From assembly GCF_040954835.1 (NCBI RefSeq), contig NC_090703.1, positions 20,597,444 through 20,661,443 on the forward strand: a stretch of 64,000 nucleotides of DNA, written 5' to 3'. Positions within the stretch are counted from its first letter, which is position 1, and every line of letters starts with the position of its first letter. The stretch is from Lepisosteus oculatus (taxonomy: Eukaryota; Chordata; Actinopteri; Semionotiformes; Lepisosteidae). The position numbers and the translations under genes were made by a program. The notes under the pieces are model-generated. The model was not told where the DNA came from. It ran no database searches and saw only the letters and a program-made list of their open reading frames with translations. Positions 22,501 to 33,543 of the stretch are shown here, in pieces.

Positions 22501-25240
22501 ACATCTTTCCGATGTCGCTCACTGCTGCTGGACAAATGCCTTTTGAATGAAGGGGAGTCTCCATGGGGCATTTCTCCAGCAGCTGTAAGTAAAGTTATCT
22601 AGCTGACAGCCTCAAGCCAATGAGCCCTACAGGACTATGGGCACCAGGGTCTCAAAAGGGAAACATGGCTCTTTTTTTTGCATTATCTGCAATTTACCAA
22701 ATTGAGAACAATTAAGTTCTTGCACAAAAGCATGGTAATTGAGTTGTCAAAAATCAACCATAAACATCTTCCAGAATAATGACAAAGCACAGTTTACTGT
22801 AATTCTTTTAATAGTAAAATAGGTGTCAGACCCCAGTCCTCTCACTGCACTCAAATACACTCAAGAGTTAAAGCACTTGGACTACACCTCGCTCTTCCTC
22901 ATAGTAATGTTTTAGTTTGCCATGCCAACCAGGTACAAAGATTATTTACGGTGAAAAACCAAGACACTTAAAACACAAAACCTTCTCCTCAAATCTATGA
23001 TGTTCTTCTTTCCCTAGTCTTTAAAAGTGTAAAACATTTGGTGACGAGGCAGTGAAGCAGGTAAACGTTCAATCCTACCTGGCGGAGTAGCCCACCCCCA
23101 GCGGCTTGCGTCTGTTCTTGCGGGGGTCCGGCACCTGCTGGTCGCCGGAGCTCTGACTGTCCAGCGTAGCCCTCTTGCTCCTGCGCCTGCGCTCCCCAGG
23201 GCCCTCTGGGCCCTTCTCATCTCCCTCGCCGCCTCTCCCTCGGAACGGCACGTCCACCAGGCCCTGGCACCTGGACACCAGCTGCTTGAAGCCTCTCTCT
23301 GGCATTGTGCCGTTTTGTGTCTCTGGGGAATTTAGCCCCAGCAGGTGGAAGAACAAAGCAACTGATACCTGGGCATCCCTGCCAGCATATGTCACCTAGA
23401 ACACAAGCGCAAGGGATAATCATTAACTCCTGGTTAAAAAGAGCGGGAGGCAAATCCCATCTGGATCTTTTTTTTTTATTTAATGCAGTATAGAAACACT
23501 ATTCATCAATTTCATCAAATGCAATAGGGATGTGGGAAAGCTGAAGCCTATCCCAACAAGCAACAGGCGTAAGACTAGTGTATCACACAGCAGACTGGCA
23601 CAAAATACACCAGTGTCCATTTTCTTAGGAGCTAATTAACCTGCTAGTAGGTACTTTAACTGGTGAAGGAAAGCAAAGCACTCAGGATGAAATCCATAGA
23701 AACACGGGAGAAGAACATACAAACTCCATGCAGACAGCACCCCAGGAATTGAAACTAGGGCCTCAACACTGTCCTAAGAAAAAAAAAATAGTTCACTACC
23801 TGCTCCTGGGAGAGTTGCTCAGCTTCCCAGTCGCTACATCTCAGCTTCAGGGACTTATCCAGAGAGAAATTCAGAATATCTTGAGCTAAAGACTTCAGGC
23901 TCAAGCCATTATAGACTGTAACCTGTCTGTACAGCACATGTGAAGAAAAAGAATCAGGTCAGAATGCCAGGAACTAGCCACAATTTTAGAAGTCAAAAAA
24001 AGGAACGTGCATTCACATTCCTGATGTGGCATGTGGAGGAGCGTGGCTTTCCAGTCCACACCTCCACAGTGAGCTGCGCGATTATACTCAAGTGATAATG
24101 ACCTTTGCCTCATGGCCAGGTAGCGCAGATCCACCGTGCAGTTCACCGCCACCCCATAATCCCTTGCCAGCTTCCCTGCGTCTTCGTAGCAGCCCACACC
24201 AACTTTCAAGGTGGTCGGGTCCTGCAAGACGTCCAGTAGTGTGCGGGGAACAGGTGGGGTGCTGCTGCGGAACTTGGGGAGCCTGATGAGAACGCAGAGG
24301 CCACTGTAAGTGGCCATTTGTAGCAAGGAGACTGGGGCCGCTTTCCCCTTCACCGACACCTTGGAGAGGCAGAACACAGCACATCGGGGGTAAAAAAAAC
24401 AGGGGAAGGGTCAGAAGGCTTTTACACCACTAAAATAAACATGTCCTTGCCAAGCCAAAGCGCCACATTACACACACACAAAGTGCCAAAGAGCACAAAC
24501 AGGCCAGATTATGGTTGGCAGGAGCACTGGCTAACAAAAGTGCATTAAAATAACCATGCATTGTGGAAATGCATTTTCAGATAAGCTCACTGTACATGCA
24601 AGAGCACTGTGTGGAGTTTAGTTTTGAAAGGACTTTAACATTTTGCCTACAATGGATATGCTCCACTGAGGGACTTTTACACCTACAGTGCAACAGGACA
24701 GCTCTACGTCCAGACCACCTTCTGAAAAAGAACCAAGGAACAACCCTGTAAGATGCCCATTAACCAATCAAGTGCACAACAGCTGTTCCCCGGTGCTGGA
24801 ATGTGAAGACGTGCCACCCCCCGCCAGCCACCACGCTCACGCATTCCGCAAGCCTGCGAAGCAACACGCACGTCGGCCTCTGGCTTCATTTCGCCCTGCT
24901 GCTGATGCTGCTCGGTTACCCATTCGCAGTCGAGGCCCAGCACGGGGTAGACCGACAGGTCTCTCTGCACAGCTGGCCAGACCATCTCCCACTCCTCGCA
25001 CGAGGTCACCAGTGTCGGCTCCACCCCCAGCACCTGCTCGGGCAGGGGCAAGAGGGGCAATTCGGAGGCCTGGGGTTCCACCAAGCTATCCTGCTCGCTC
25101 AGCTCCGGCTGCCCCTGGTCTAGCTGTTGGGGGCTTGATCTTCTTCTGCGGGTCCTCACCACCTTCCAGATCACCAAGCCCCCCAAGGCAGCGCTCACCA
25201 TGGTGGCCACAGCTATAGTCAGGGCGTTTTGCCTGGACAT
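19365..25240 (-). CDS. exd2: EXD2, 3'-5' exonuclease domain-containing protein 2
   Basis: Eight coding exons on the - strand: 25240-24920, 24359-24103, 23926-23800, 23395-23079, 22348-22242, 21093-20958, 20455-20096 and 19581-19365. Together they give 1842 bases, which is 613 codons plus stop and close to the mammalian length. EXD2 is a DEDDy-type nuclease reported at the mitochondrial outer membrane and in DNA end resection. Visible motifs are the N-terminal membrane segment (ALTIAVATMVSAALGGLVIW), LGLDCEW with the DxE pair, DLRYLAMRQR, YAGRDAQVSVALF (Y-x3-D) and a C-terminal CxxC/His-rich HNH-like region. Every junction is GT-AG with matching phase, so the gene looks intact. Confidence 0.97.
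19780..19985 (-). repeat. Dispersed repeat in EXD2 intron 7
   Basis: On the - strand it contains a ctagagggccccagtgtctc-like core followed by ggttaacccaattgacccaa. A related stretch with tcctagagagccccagtcctgcag occurs on the + strand near 31690. Such ggtcctggaggaccc-type repeats are common in fish genomes. I do not know the family name, and the boundaries are approximate. Confidence 0.5.
20096..20455 (-). CDS. exd2: EXD2 coding exon 7
   Basis: Encodes KNVVPHEYRRHFPTEMKDHN, then SHDVLLLCTACHAASNYHDN and an Arg/Leu-rich helical region ending QAASLET plus two bases. The His and Cys residues (PHEYRRHFP, HNSHDV, CTAC) form the HNH/zinc-like part of the C-terminal domain together with CVVC in the preceding exon. 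The exon is unusually GC-rich compared with its introns. Confidence 0.95.
20958..21093 (-). CDS. exd2: EXD2 coding exon 6
   Basis: Encodes (E)LMSEEPFIVRLKFEPSGR, then PESQQDYYLTAKENLCVVCG and KTDSYI plus two bases. The CVVC pair is the first half of the C-terminal metal-binding-like motif. The donor is cag|gtgtgt. Confidence 0.95.
21525..21780 (+). repeat. tRNA-derived SINE (V-SINE-like) copy
   Basis: Has a B-box-like gggttcaaatccgggcc, then a body reading ttttacatgttctccccacg, gtatgggtttcccctgggtg and catagtccaaaga. This order is typical of the tRNA-head SINEs widespread in fish. Other copies or fragments lie at about 23500-23775 and 35710-36040 (- strand) and at 36100-36245, 42774-42850 and 44630-44875 (+ strand). 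Confidence 0.75.
21915..22000 (+). repeat. GATA microsatellite with retroelement-like tail
   Basis: Reads agatagatagataatacttt then attaatcctgtagg. A (GATA)n tract followed by actttattaatcc is a frequent 3'-end signature of non-LTR retroelements in fish. The family cannot be named from this short remnant. Confidence 0.45.
22242..22348 (-). CDS. exd2: EXD2 coding exon 5
   Basis: Encodes KSPLYDNCFLHAPDGQPLCT, then CDKKKAKWYLDKGIG, with one base at each side joining the neighbouring exons. This is the conserved start of the EXD2 C-terminal domain. The acceptor is gattgtttttag and the donor is ggag|gtagtc. Confidence 0.95.
23079..23395 (-). CDS. exd2: EXD2 coding exon 4, last exonuclease motif
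   Basis: Begins VTYAGRDAQVSVALFFHLLG, which carries the fourth acidic residue and the preceding Tyr of a DEDDy nuclease. A variable, charged linker follows and ends RKNRRKPLGVGYSA plus two bases. The linker has Arg/Lys-rich patches and is GC-rich. Confidence 0.95.
23500..23775 (-). repeat. V-SINE-like copy in EXD2 intron 3
   Basis: Minus-oriented copy: on the + strand it reads agaacatacaaactccatgc, then agacagcaccccaggaattgaaa and actagggcctcaacactg, the reverse of the SINE head. The right edge lies about 25 bases from the exon ending at 23800. Confidence 0.65.
23800..23926 (-). CDS. exd2: EXD2 coding exon 3
   Basis: The acceptor is gtgctgtacag, not the gacag four bases further on, because only the first keeps the frame. 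It reads QVTVYNGLSLKSLAQDILNF, then SLDKSLKLRCSDWEAEQLSQ and EQ. The NGLSLKSLA and RCSDW blocks are conserved in the exonuclease domain. Confidence 0.95.
24103..24359 (-). CDS. exd2: EXD2 coding exon 2, exonuclease domain
   Basis: Encodes VSVKGKAAPVSLLQMATYSG, then LCVLIRLPKF, TLLDVLQDPTTLKVGVGCYE and DAGKLARDYGVAVNCTVDLR followed by YLAMRQ. The aspartate in TVDLRYLA is the expected motif II catalytic residue, and VGVGCYEDAGKL is characteristic. The acceptor is tgcctctccaag. Confidence 0.95.
24920..25240 (-). CDS. exd2: EXD2 coding exon 1, membrane anchor and exonuclease motif I
   Basis: The start is MSRQNALT, matching the family N-terminus. An in-frame ATG 48 bases upstream (25288) is less likely. 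Residues 5-25 form a hydrophobic membrane segment, followed by VVRTRRRR, as expected for an outward-facing anchored protein. After a variable acidic/proline linker the exon ends YPVLGLDCEW, whose Asp and Glu are motif I of the DEDDy nuclease. The donor is tgg|gtaacc. Confidence 0.95.
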
Positions 25241-26699
25241 TTTTCTTCTTGGGGTGGGCCTTTTTAAATAAAAAGTATATCCACACACTCAAGGCTTCCA
25301 AGTCCAGTGAGAAAGCACAGAACAAGAGGAACAGATCTAAAAAAAAAAAAAGAGAGGTCTAAAGCATAAGCAAGCCTTGTGTCTTGATGCGATCCCTTGG
25401 CTTGTAGGCAAAAACAATAAAGACTCCGTTATACAAGCCCAAGGACAAGAGAGTTGGGATTCCAAGGCAGTAAGCGAAGCGGATTCACACTCGGGAAATG
25501 AAAGAAAACGTCGTCAATCCGGGCGAAAGGGAAACTGCCCCAGAAAGCCCAAACCCTCAGTGCCGCCGAAGCCAAATTCCAAATCCCACATCAGGCACAA
25601 GACCATCTTTAAATGAAATCAACCTCCATTCTGAAGCAAGTGATCTCTTCTCCCTGGAAAAAAAAAAAAAAAAGAGATTCAATCTTGTGTTGAGGAAATA
25701 AAACTGACGCGAAAGTTACAGAAGCCACAAGGCACAAAGAAATGAACTGCAATGACAGATTTTACTATTCCATGCATTTCCAAACACTGCAAGTTGTCAA
25801 AAGACAATGAAAGAGACCAGCTCTTCAAAAACAAGACAACATTCAAACCTACTTCACCACTTTAAAAAGAACCATCATTAATCGTAAAAATGTTAACATT
25901 AAGGGTTACGTTTAACTCTGATGTATGTCAAGCAGCAGCCCTCAGTCGCTTATTTCCAGAAAACGGTACATGGAGATTTGATGTAACCGCTTCACTAAGA
26001 AGTTATACTATTGTTGAATTAAACTATTGAGCTTTGAAAGGGAAAAAAAAAAACAGAATGGCAAGACACTACACTGGTATACAGTTTATAAGTTGCATTT
26101 TTCTTTTTTTGGTAAACACCAAAAGAAAAAGGTACGCAAAGAATTAAGCTATTACCCGAAATTCCAAAAAGTAACGTTTATCACCGTTTGCTCAAGTGCC
26201 AAGCTTTCACGCGTTTGGAGCAAACGAGTTAACGCAAATGCAACTCCACGCAGCGCAGGTATTACAGCAGGCTTGTGCGGCCACTTCAAATCACACCTAC
26301 AGTGACTGCCGTCGGAACACAGCCAAGACGCTTATTTTGAGGAGGGCACATCCACGGATTAAACAAGAATATGATTTGGTGCCATGTGCATTAACAAAGA
26401 CAGCTAGTTGTTCGATGAAAAATAACCCTCGGCATCAAACTCAAGCGTGTGTAAAAAGCGTGAAAATAACAGCATTAAAAAGCGTACACAGATTCATGCG
26501 AACTAAACTCTAATAGCACGTTACTGTCCTAACAAACAAAAAAATCCCTAAACGACCAGACTTTTGGACTGTCACTTTCCACAACACCGACTTCGTAGTT
26601 TTACAAACATAAACGACGAAATAAGAACCAGACAACTATTCAAAACGACAAGCCGCCTATTATGTAATTCACTTGATATTAGCTTTGACGGGGAAGAAT

Positions 26700-26960
26700 T
26701 TAATTTCTGTTCACTGCCTTTCTCAGCTCTCCAGTCTCCACGCGTTTCTCGTCGTACCTGCAAACACAGCAGCAACAACAACACCAGCCGACTCTTCCGG
26801 CTTCCCCTCCGTTGCCAAGCCGGTTTAAAGGAAGCTCCGGCCGGCACGCACCGCGGATAGCGCCCCCACGCACAGCCTTCCACGTGGGTCCACCAGCCCT
26901 GCTCCTGCACCGCTGGGTCTCCAGGCGAAACAGGCAACAGCTGCGGGAAAGGAGGACAGA
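26700..26960 (-). promoter_or_regulatory. exd2: CpG-rich promoter region and untranslated exon 1 of EXD2
   Basis: A local rise in GC and CpG next to AT-rich sequence, upstream of EXD2. On the - strand a donor tttgcag|gtacga ends at 26758. An acceptor tttttttttag lies near 25338, about 100 bases before the start codon. A non-coding first exon ending at 26758 is therefore likely. The transcription start is not visible. Confidence 0.5.
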
Positions 26961-26999
26961 CTCTCGGGGAATAAAAAAGACTCTTTCAAACCGCGCAAG

Positions 27000-28364
27000 T
27001 GCTTGTGGGTGTTCACACAGCTATTTAAACAACGTTAAATGCTTAATGCCTTCTTGTCAGACGCTCATTAAGAAGACGAAACGTCTACTCATTACTACTC
27101 AGACTATCTCAGAGGAGGTAGTGGATTATTCTTTTTAGGCGATGCATTATGACATAAATTAACAAATAACCAATTAATCTGGTTCCGATAAAGAACCATA
27201 AAACACCCAATCTCCCCCAGTTTAAAATACACAGCAGAAAGTCTCAAATGATGTGACATATTCCCTGTCTGGGCCGAGTGCGAACTAATGAGCTATAAAA
27301 CACCAGAACGTCACTACAGGCAGTTATGTTTATCAAGATGACTTAATGACCAGGTAACAAATCACCCGTCCCGCATTCGCTTGCAAATGATCTGGATATG
27401 CTGCCGCTAATGTGACTGTGGTGGCTATGACCATGTTCAGAAAACACCGTGTAAATGGTAAATGTCTTTGCACAATGCGTAAATCGATAGCTAGGGACTT
27501 CAGGCACTGGAATTCTTCTTATTAATATGAATTAATAATAACATTTACAAATCTCAGGGGAGGTTAAGGTCACATTGACGTATGGAGGGTTGTGTAAAGT
27601 GAACTCATAGTTGTTCAAGTTAGGAAATTGGGCCAAATACCTACTCTCTTTTATTTGAAAGTGCAAGATTTTGCAGTAAAAGTTATTTATTATTTTATTG
27701 CTAAGAACTGTGAGAATCTGAACCATTGCCATATAAAACATAAGCATATCTCTCATACAGAGATGATGTGCATTAGATTTCATTTCTTCATTTTCATGTG
27801 TTTAATGTATTATTTTTCGCTGGTTTAAATTAATCTGGTAATACAGTCTGTCACAAAGGTTGTACTGATTTAAAATAGTGCAGGTGTGCGTTTAGGATCC
27901 AGTGAAGATTTGTTCAGCGGGAAGCTCTGCAGCCCTGAAGGAGTGTAATGTCCTGAGAGACAGCAGTGTAGGAGTAGGAGCTGCACTTGCTCAATGTCAC
28001 GCTTACAGTCTGTGTACAGGACTTGACCACATTCCTGCCGAATATACCCCCTCTCACAATATCTTAAGATTGCTTCACTGACAAACCCAAAATTTGGAAA
28101 TTTCTCCATCTTCTTTTGGAATGTAACATTACATTTAATTGCAACATCATTTTACAACACGTATCTGTAGTGGATTATGATTTCACTTCTGTGCTGAGAA
28201 ATTGGTATAATTTCATTGCTAAAGAACTGTGTTAGACCAAAATAAAGAATAAGTTCTGGAAGACTTGTTTTTTTCTGTGCATCTTTTGGGAAAAAGTGGA
28301 AAAAAGTATTGTAGACAAAAACACAGTGCATATATGATGAAAGGAATTGGATTTTCTTATTTTA
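27000..28364. other. Intergenic sequence between EXD2 and the TRB locus
   Basis: AT-rich sequence without a supported gene, RNA or named repeat. The short reading frames at 27532-27783 and 27870-28109 have no family resemblance that I recognise. Confidence 0.5.
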
Positions 28365-28632
28365 GGTGTTTCTGGGCAGAGCAGTGCACCTATGGCTGGA
28401 AGGTTGCTGGTTCAAATCCTGCGGCTGGCAGAGGAATCCTACTGCTTGGGCCCCTGAGCAAGGCCCTTAACCCCCCCTGCTCCAGGGGTGCTGTACAATG
28501 GCTGACCCTGCGCTCTGACCCCAAGCTTCTCTCCCTGTCTGTGTGTCTCATGGAGAGCAAGGTGGGGTATGTGAAAAGATGAATTCCTAATGCTAGAAAT
28601 TGTATATGGCCAATAAAGTGATCTTTTCTCAG
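28365..28632 (+). repeat. tRNA-derived SINE, copy 3 of 3
   Basis: Complete-looking plus-oriented copy. It has the B-box ggttcaaatcctgcggctgg, then cccctgagcaaggcccttaa, ctgaccctgcgctctgaccc and a 3' end reading attgtatatggccaataaag tgatc. It lies just upstream of the V relic and is the best copy for defining the family. Confidence 0.85.
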
Positions 28633-28689
28633 CTGTTGCAGTTGTGAGATAGGTTTGCTGGGAGAAGTAATTCATGTCAAATGGATAAT

Positions 28690-28925
28690 AATAAGAACAC
28701 AAGTTGGTGCAGTCACTGTTACAGAGAGGGCCTGTGGCCTGCTGTTCTTATCCAAGCAGAAAGGACTGAAAGCTGAGCATGAGTCCAAGGTCAAGAGATT
28801 GACATCTAGCAGACTTCAGAGTGAAAACGTTCCACAGCCACTGACAGAGATCTAGCCACCCGAGCCTCAGTTCAGAACTGTAGTCATCAGCTAACACTAG
28901 AGGGCGGCACTGCATCAAGCATGGG
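28690..28925 (+). pseudogene. Decayed TRBV relic
   Basis: Aligns by eye with the second half of V1 and its 3' flank. It contains ctgctgttcttatccaagca, ggactgaaagctgagcatga, gtccaaggtcaagagattga and a cactgacagagatcta-like block. After a deletion that removes the FR3 Cys region, gagcctcagttcagaa and agagggcggcactgc follow, matching the sequence downstream of V1. No leader, Cys codon or RSS remains. It is a V1-related gene that has lost its CDR3 end. Confidence 0.65.
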
Positions 28926-29776
28926 CTACAAAAACCTTGGAGCTTCAGCAGAGGCTAACATTTCAGAGCAAGTTTTCTTGTATGGAATAGACATCACTCA
29001 GTCTGTCAAACCACACTCAGCACCTGATATCAGTCTTCAGTTGAGTGTAAATTCTCCATCAAGTGCGGGCTGTCAAATTTACAATGGCTTCTGAAGGGCA
29101 TAAGTGCAGATTTAATCTATTCAAGGTAACAATGTTTGTGAATAGAATGGCTCAGCTTCCATCAAGTGTTCTGGTCAAGGGAAAGGTGAAATGATGAAAA
29201 GGACTGCCCCTACTATTTTGCACTTCCTAATGTAGATTAAATAACACCAGTGTCCTTCCCTTTTACACCAATGTCCTGTCTGCACACACATTATACACAC
29301 CATTGCTTGGGAAGTGAAAAATGTCACCCAATGTTCGCCTGTGAAAAGTGTCACATGTCACTCTGGACACCTACCAAAATGACGTTGTGTAGTTAAAGCA
29401 TTGCACGTGAAAAGTATCATGTTGTTTTTTAGTGGACTTTGAAAGAGTTATCCAATATATTTATTATCCTTCTCTCCTGGTTCTCAGAATGAATGGACTT
29501 GGCTGTTGTCCTGTCATTCCAATCTGTTTATAGTATGTGTCAATGGAATACGTTTAACTTAGAAAAAGTTTTCAGCATACTTTGTCCACTGTGATGTGTC
29601 CACAGTGTTATTTGTGAGACAGTCGTCATCAGGCTACACCTGCATCACAACCCCCCACAAACATTAGCCAAAGTGACTGATATCCTACAAGGCACTGGTG
29701 CCCAGCAGGGAGAGCTCTCCACCCTGAGACACAGCACTGAACCGACTCCTTCTGTGCCTCCTCACTGCAGTTCATC

Positions 29777-30395
29777 ATGCTCCTGTTTGTCGCCACTCTA
29801 TTCCTCTCGCTGGCTCGTAAGTAGCGTACCTGTTGTTGCGCAGCTTCGGGGTTAAACATTTGTCTTGACAATGACACAAGATACAGCAGATTCTAACCCT
29901 ACAAAAACTGAGCTAATTTGTAATGTTTTCCTTTGGGCAGCAAACACAAGAAGTGTACAGTTTTACAGAAATGAAAAAAAAGGAAAACAGCTCCAATATG
30001 AACAATCTCACGTATGTGCCATATGCTGAAAAACATATGCATGCATGAAGCGCGGACATGTTACCAGGCTCCTAAATTAGTTCTTCTTTTCTTCCAGACA
30101 CTTTGGCAAGGACATCTGTGTGGCAGGAGAAGTTTACAGTAGGACACAGTGGTGAAGCTGTTCATCTGGTGTGCAAACAGAACGCGACTGATGAGTACAT
30201 GTACTGGTACAGGCAGGATCCCAAGGAGGGTCTGAGGCTGCTGCTCTTCTCCAGGTATGAAGGGATGGAAGCTGAGAATGAGTCTGAGGACAAGAGACTG
30301 TCAGCCAGCAGACCTGACAGAAAGAACTTCTTACTGACACTGACAGACCTCCAGCTCAATGACTCCGCTGTCTATTACTGCGCTAGCAGTTTAGA
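29777..30395 (+). CDS. TRB V gene V1 (CASS type)
   Basis: Leader exon 29777-29816 encodes MLLFVATLFLSLA, a signal peptide core; the donor is c|gtaagt. The V exon 30098-30395 follows ttcttccag. The V domain has the first Cys in EAVHLVCKQN, WYRQDPKEGLRLLLF in FR2 and NDSAVYYCASS at the end, the classic TRBV FR3/CDR3 signature. There is no stop, and a 23-type RSS follows directly, so it is judged functional. The protein would be the variable domain of the TCR beta chain on T cells. It is on the strand opposite to the constant region. Confidence 0.92.
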
Positions 30396-30434
30396 CACAG
30401 CACTACAGAGCCTCGGAGCCTCAATTCAAAAACC
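30396..30434 (+). other. RSS with 23-bp spacer of V1
   Basis: Heptamer CACAGCA (30396-30402), 23-base spacer, nonamer TCAAAAACC (30426-30434). The heptamer keeps the essential CAC but differs from the consensus CACAGTG at position 6-7. The nonamer matches the consensus at 8 of 9 positions. Confidence 0.85.
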
Positions 30435-31674
30435 TCTTGGGCAGTTCTATCAGTTGAACAGCAGAGGGCAGTGCTTGTTATGCAAACTTAAAAAATAACC
30501 CCAGTAGCATGTCCATATGATTTTCTTTGTTTTGCCTTCATAGATAGATATGATATAGACATAGACTCTGAGATCCTTTAAGAAATGACGTCTCAAAATC
30601 CTCACATTTATAGCCTAATAGAAATCAGACTCCTGCGGTTTACTGCCATTCTAATGTTGTCAGCAATTCAGGCCATAAAGAGGCCTACAGAAGGGAGTTA
30701 ACAGACAGTCACCAGACACTTGTGAGGCTTAAAGTCTGTAATAAAACGTTCAGACCAGTCACTTTACGTTGCAGATCACGCTGTATATGTTCACTGCCAT
30801 TGTGTTTTTACAGGGGTTGGTAAAGTAACCTTGCTTTATTAACACCACATGTACTATAGGATGAACACATGATATACTGTTGAATTTAGTGAGGTTGTTA
30901 AATTATTAATTAATCAAACTTTGAGAACGAGTGATTGTTTTCCTGTTGTGTAGATCCTAGTTACCATTTTTGAGCACTGGTGGGTAGGTTCCATTCTTCC
31001 CTCGGGTCCTCATTGTTCTATGATGCACCTTCACTTGACAAAGTTCTCTGACAGTGTTTTCACCCTGAAAAGGTGTGATTTAAAGCAAAATTACATTAAA
31101 AAAACTGATACTTCGATTGAAATGTAAGTTCAATTAACAGGCAAAACAACTTTGGAGGAGGAATCTTGAGTGCCAGCGATAAATCTTCAACATTTTCTTT
31201 CTAAATAAACAGTAAAGTGTTTCTTTACTTCAGTTATAACAACTGAGGGAGTACATGATGAACTGAGTCCAGGTCCCTTTCTAAGGGCTGACATTTTACT
31301 TATACAGTATTTATACTTACAGTTTATGGAACAATTCATGTAAATTGAAAGAGTTCAATTGAAGGAGATACTATTATCTTTATTGATAGCCACATAAATA
31401 AACTGCCCAGACTTGTAACAGATGCAGACTAGTTTTCCATTGGGTCTCATCAGGGCAGTCTAACTTTGTTTCGACTATGGCCTTGATGCTGTTTTGTCCT
31501 TTGTTTAGTTCTGCTTCTAGCCTAGTGACAAATCTGGGGATCTCCATCATGTTACTTGTTACATTTTAGAAATGAGCAGTTAATATTATAGAATTACACT
31601 GCTTCTCTTTATTACCCACAGAATGCCCTCATGTAGTTATTTAGTTCTGTTCTCTCAGTTTATCTGTCCATCTA

Positions 31675-32226
31675 TGTCAGGAGTTTCCAGCATTGGTCCT
31701 AGAGAGCCCCAGTCCTGCAGACTTGAAAGGTACCCAGCAAATTTCTGAAAACCTGCAAAAAGTTAACTGTGATCAAGTAAAGAAGTGATTTGTTCAATTA
31801 AATAAACTAGAGATGATCTGGAAAACGGTACCACCATCTGGAAAACGGTACCGGAGCATTCGGGCCCGGACTACTAGACTCAGAGACAGTTTTTACCCCC
31901 GCACTATCAAACTATTAAACTCCCAGCCTCTGTCACCTACGATCTGAACCCTCACAGTGCCTTCTCTCTTTATCAAAACTCAAACACACATTGAAATCTA
32001 CCTCTACCTCACATGTCAAGAAGCTCACTCCCCATAATTTTCTATCCCTTATTTCATTCTGTTGATGTTTGATTTTGCACATCTGATGGTGTTTTGCACA
32101 TTGCCTGTGCCTGTGCAATTGTATTGTTGTTTTTTTTGTACATCTTACCATCTGAGAGCTAGCTAAATACCATTTAGTTATACCATATACTTGTATATGC
32201 GTATAACGACAATAAACTTGAACTTG
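31675..32226 (+). repeat. Repeat cluster with 3' end of an L2-type LINE
   Basis: The first part (about 31678-31730) is a tcctagagagccccagtcct dispersed repeat. From about 31810 a decayed LINE end encodes RARTTRLRDSFYPRTIKLLN, the typical last residues of L2/CR1-like ORF2. It is followed by a 3' UTR ending in acgacaataaacttgaactt gaa. A 21-bp sequence, catctggaaaacggtacc-like, is directly duplicated near 31815-31850. Confidence 0.7.
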
Positions 32227-32540
32227 AAATTTAAAGAATAAGAATCATGCAAAATCTGCACTAGATGGAAAATTGTAGATGTGATCCAGCCCAGTTTCAC
32301 CTTCACTCACAACCAGTGAGAGTCAGCCTGCTGCAGCCCTGTGAGATTACCTCTCTTGGTTTGAGCGAGACAGCTGCCTGGAATCAAACACTGTTCATTG
32401 CTTGTCCTGCACAGCTTTCAGAGTCTGAGTGTTTTGCCTATCTGGGCCCAGCCCTGAAAGGAGGCGTGGAGCTGCTTTCTTGCTTAGGGCAGAGCAGACT
32501 TACAGAAGTGCTGTTCTTCTAGGCTCTCAAGAAGAGGACC

Positions 32541-32580
32541 ATGACATTCATTTTACTGCTCCTTTCGGTATTTATGCATT
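32541..32580 (+). CDS. TRB V leader exon (MTF type), probably serving V2
   Basis: ATG followed by 13 codons MTFILLLLSVFMH and one base, with donor t|gtaagt. It looks like a normal V leader. The nearest V exon (32862) has a destroyed acceptor and stops. The next intact V exon, at 33544 (V2), starts in the matching phase, would complete a Cys codon, and has no other leader upstream. So this leader probably splices to V2 across the dead V exon. Confidence 0.7.
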
Positions 32581-32861
32581 GTAAGTTCAAGTTCAAGTTC
32601 ATTGTAAGTGGTAGGAAGCTAACTTTATCTCCTTTTATTAATCTTTGTGCTCATCTCATTTCATTTCATTTGTTTTTTTTTTTTTATTTTGTGTCACATT
32701 TGAATGGAATTCCTGACTCTTTACCACTTTTTCATCAGATGAGTTTTCCTGGTGGACTTTTGTTGTTCCTGTCTCAGTCTCTTAATTTTCTTTCGATTTA
32801 TTTTTTTTCAGTGACACACTAAGCTGTGTTTTGTCTCCCTTTGTCCATTTTTGAGCTCCTG

Positions 32862-33151
32862 GTGTTTCTGCTGTGGAAGTTCCGTTTGTCCTTCAGTCTC
32901 CCTCCTCCATTGCACAGCCTGCTGGATCTCAAGCCAGTTTGATGTGCAGTGTGGAAAATTTCAGCAACCCTCAAATGTTGTAGTATAGGCAGAACTCTAG
33001 ATCAGAACTCGAGTTCCAGGTTCTGGCCATTGGACCAGGCACACATGGGGACCCACCTTTTAAGCCAGACAACTGAATGGAAGTACCTAAAGTCTGGAAA
33101 CAAAGTCTCTTGTTCAGGATAACAGTGGAGTCTACTACTGCTCATACACTG
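32862..33151 (+). pseudogene. TRB V pseudogene
   Basis: The V exon reads VSAVEVPFVLQSPSSIAQPA, then GSQASLMCSVENFSNPQML. After this the invariant FR2 Trp codon is TAG (32981-32983) before YRQ. A second in-frame TGA lies near FR3, and a frameshift precedes the final VYYCSYT. The acceptor position reads ctcctg where sister genes have ttccag, so the AG is lost. The remaining RSS is weak: CACATGG, with an acagaaacc-like nonamer at 25 bases. Confidence 0.85.
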
Positions 33152-33543
33152 CACATGGCTGTTCTCACAAATGGAGCCCCACCACAGAAACCTCTGGAGA
33201 GCTCTGTTTTGAGCACAATGGTGACATAGCCCCTTGAAGGGGCTTTTATAAGAATGTCATTTTGCTTTAGCTGGTTCTTTAAGAAAAAGCTTAAATTGTC
33301 TTTTGCCATGTTTTGTTTTACTTTGAAGGCGAAACGCAGCATGTGACAGCTGGGAGACAAAGCCATGGTTGCCATTTAGCACAATAAATAATTGTAAAGA
33401 GACTATGTGCTCCAATTACATCTGGAAATTATCAATTTTTTTCATGGAAAGCCCATCTTTTTTGTGCACATTCTCCAGACTCTAATTTTTCAGGAAGAAT
33501 TGTCTGTCAAACAAGCTGAGTTGGCTTTTCATCTCTTTTTCAG

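Noticed and set aside
24026-25123. Plus-strand reading frames across EXD2 exons
   Set aside because: They are antisense to confirmed EXD2 coding exons and have no independent support.
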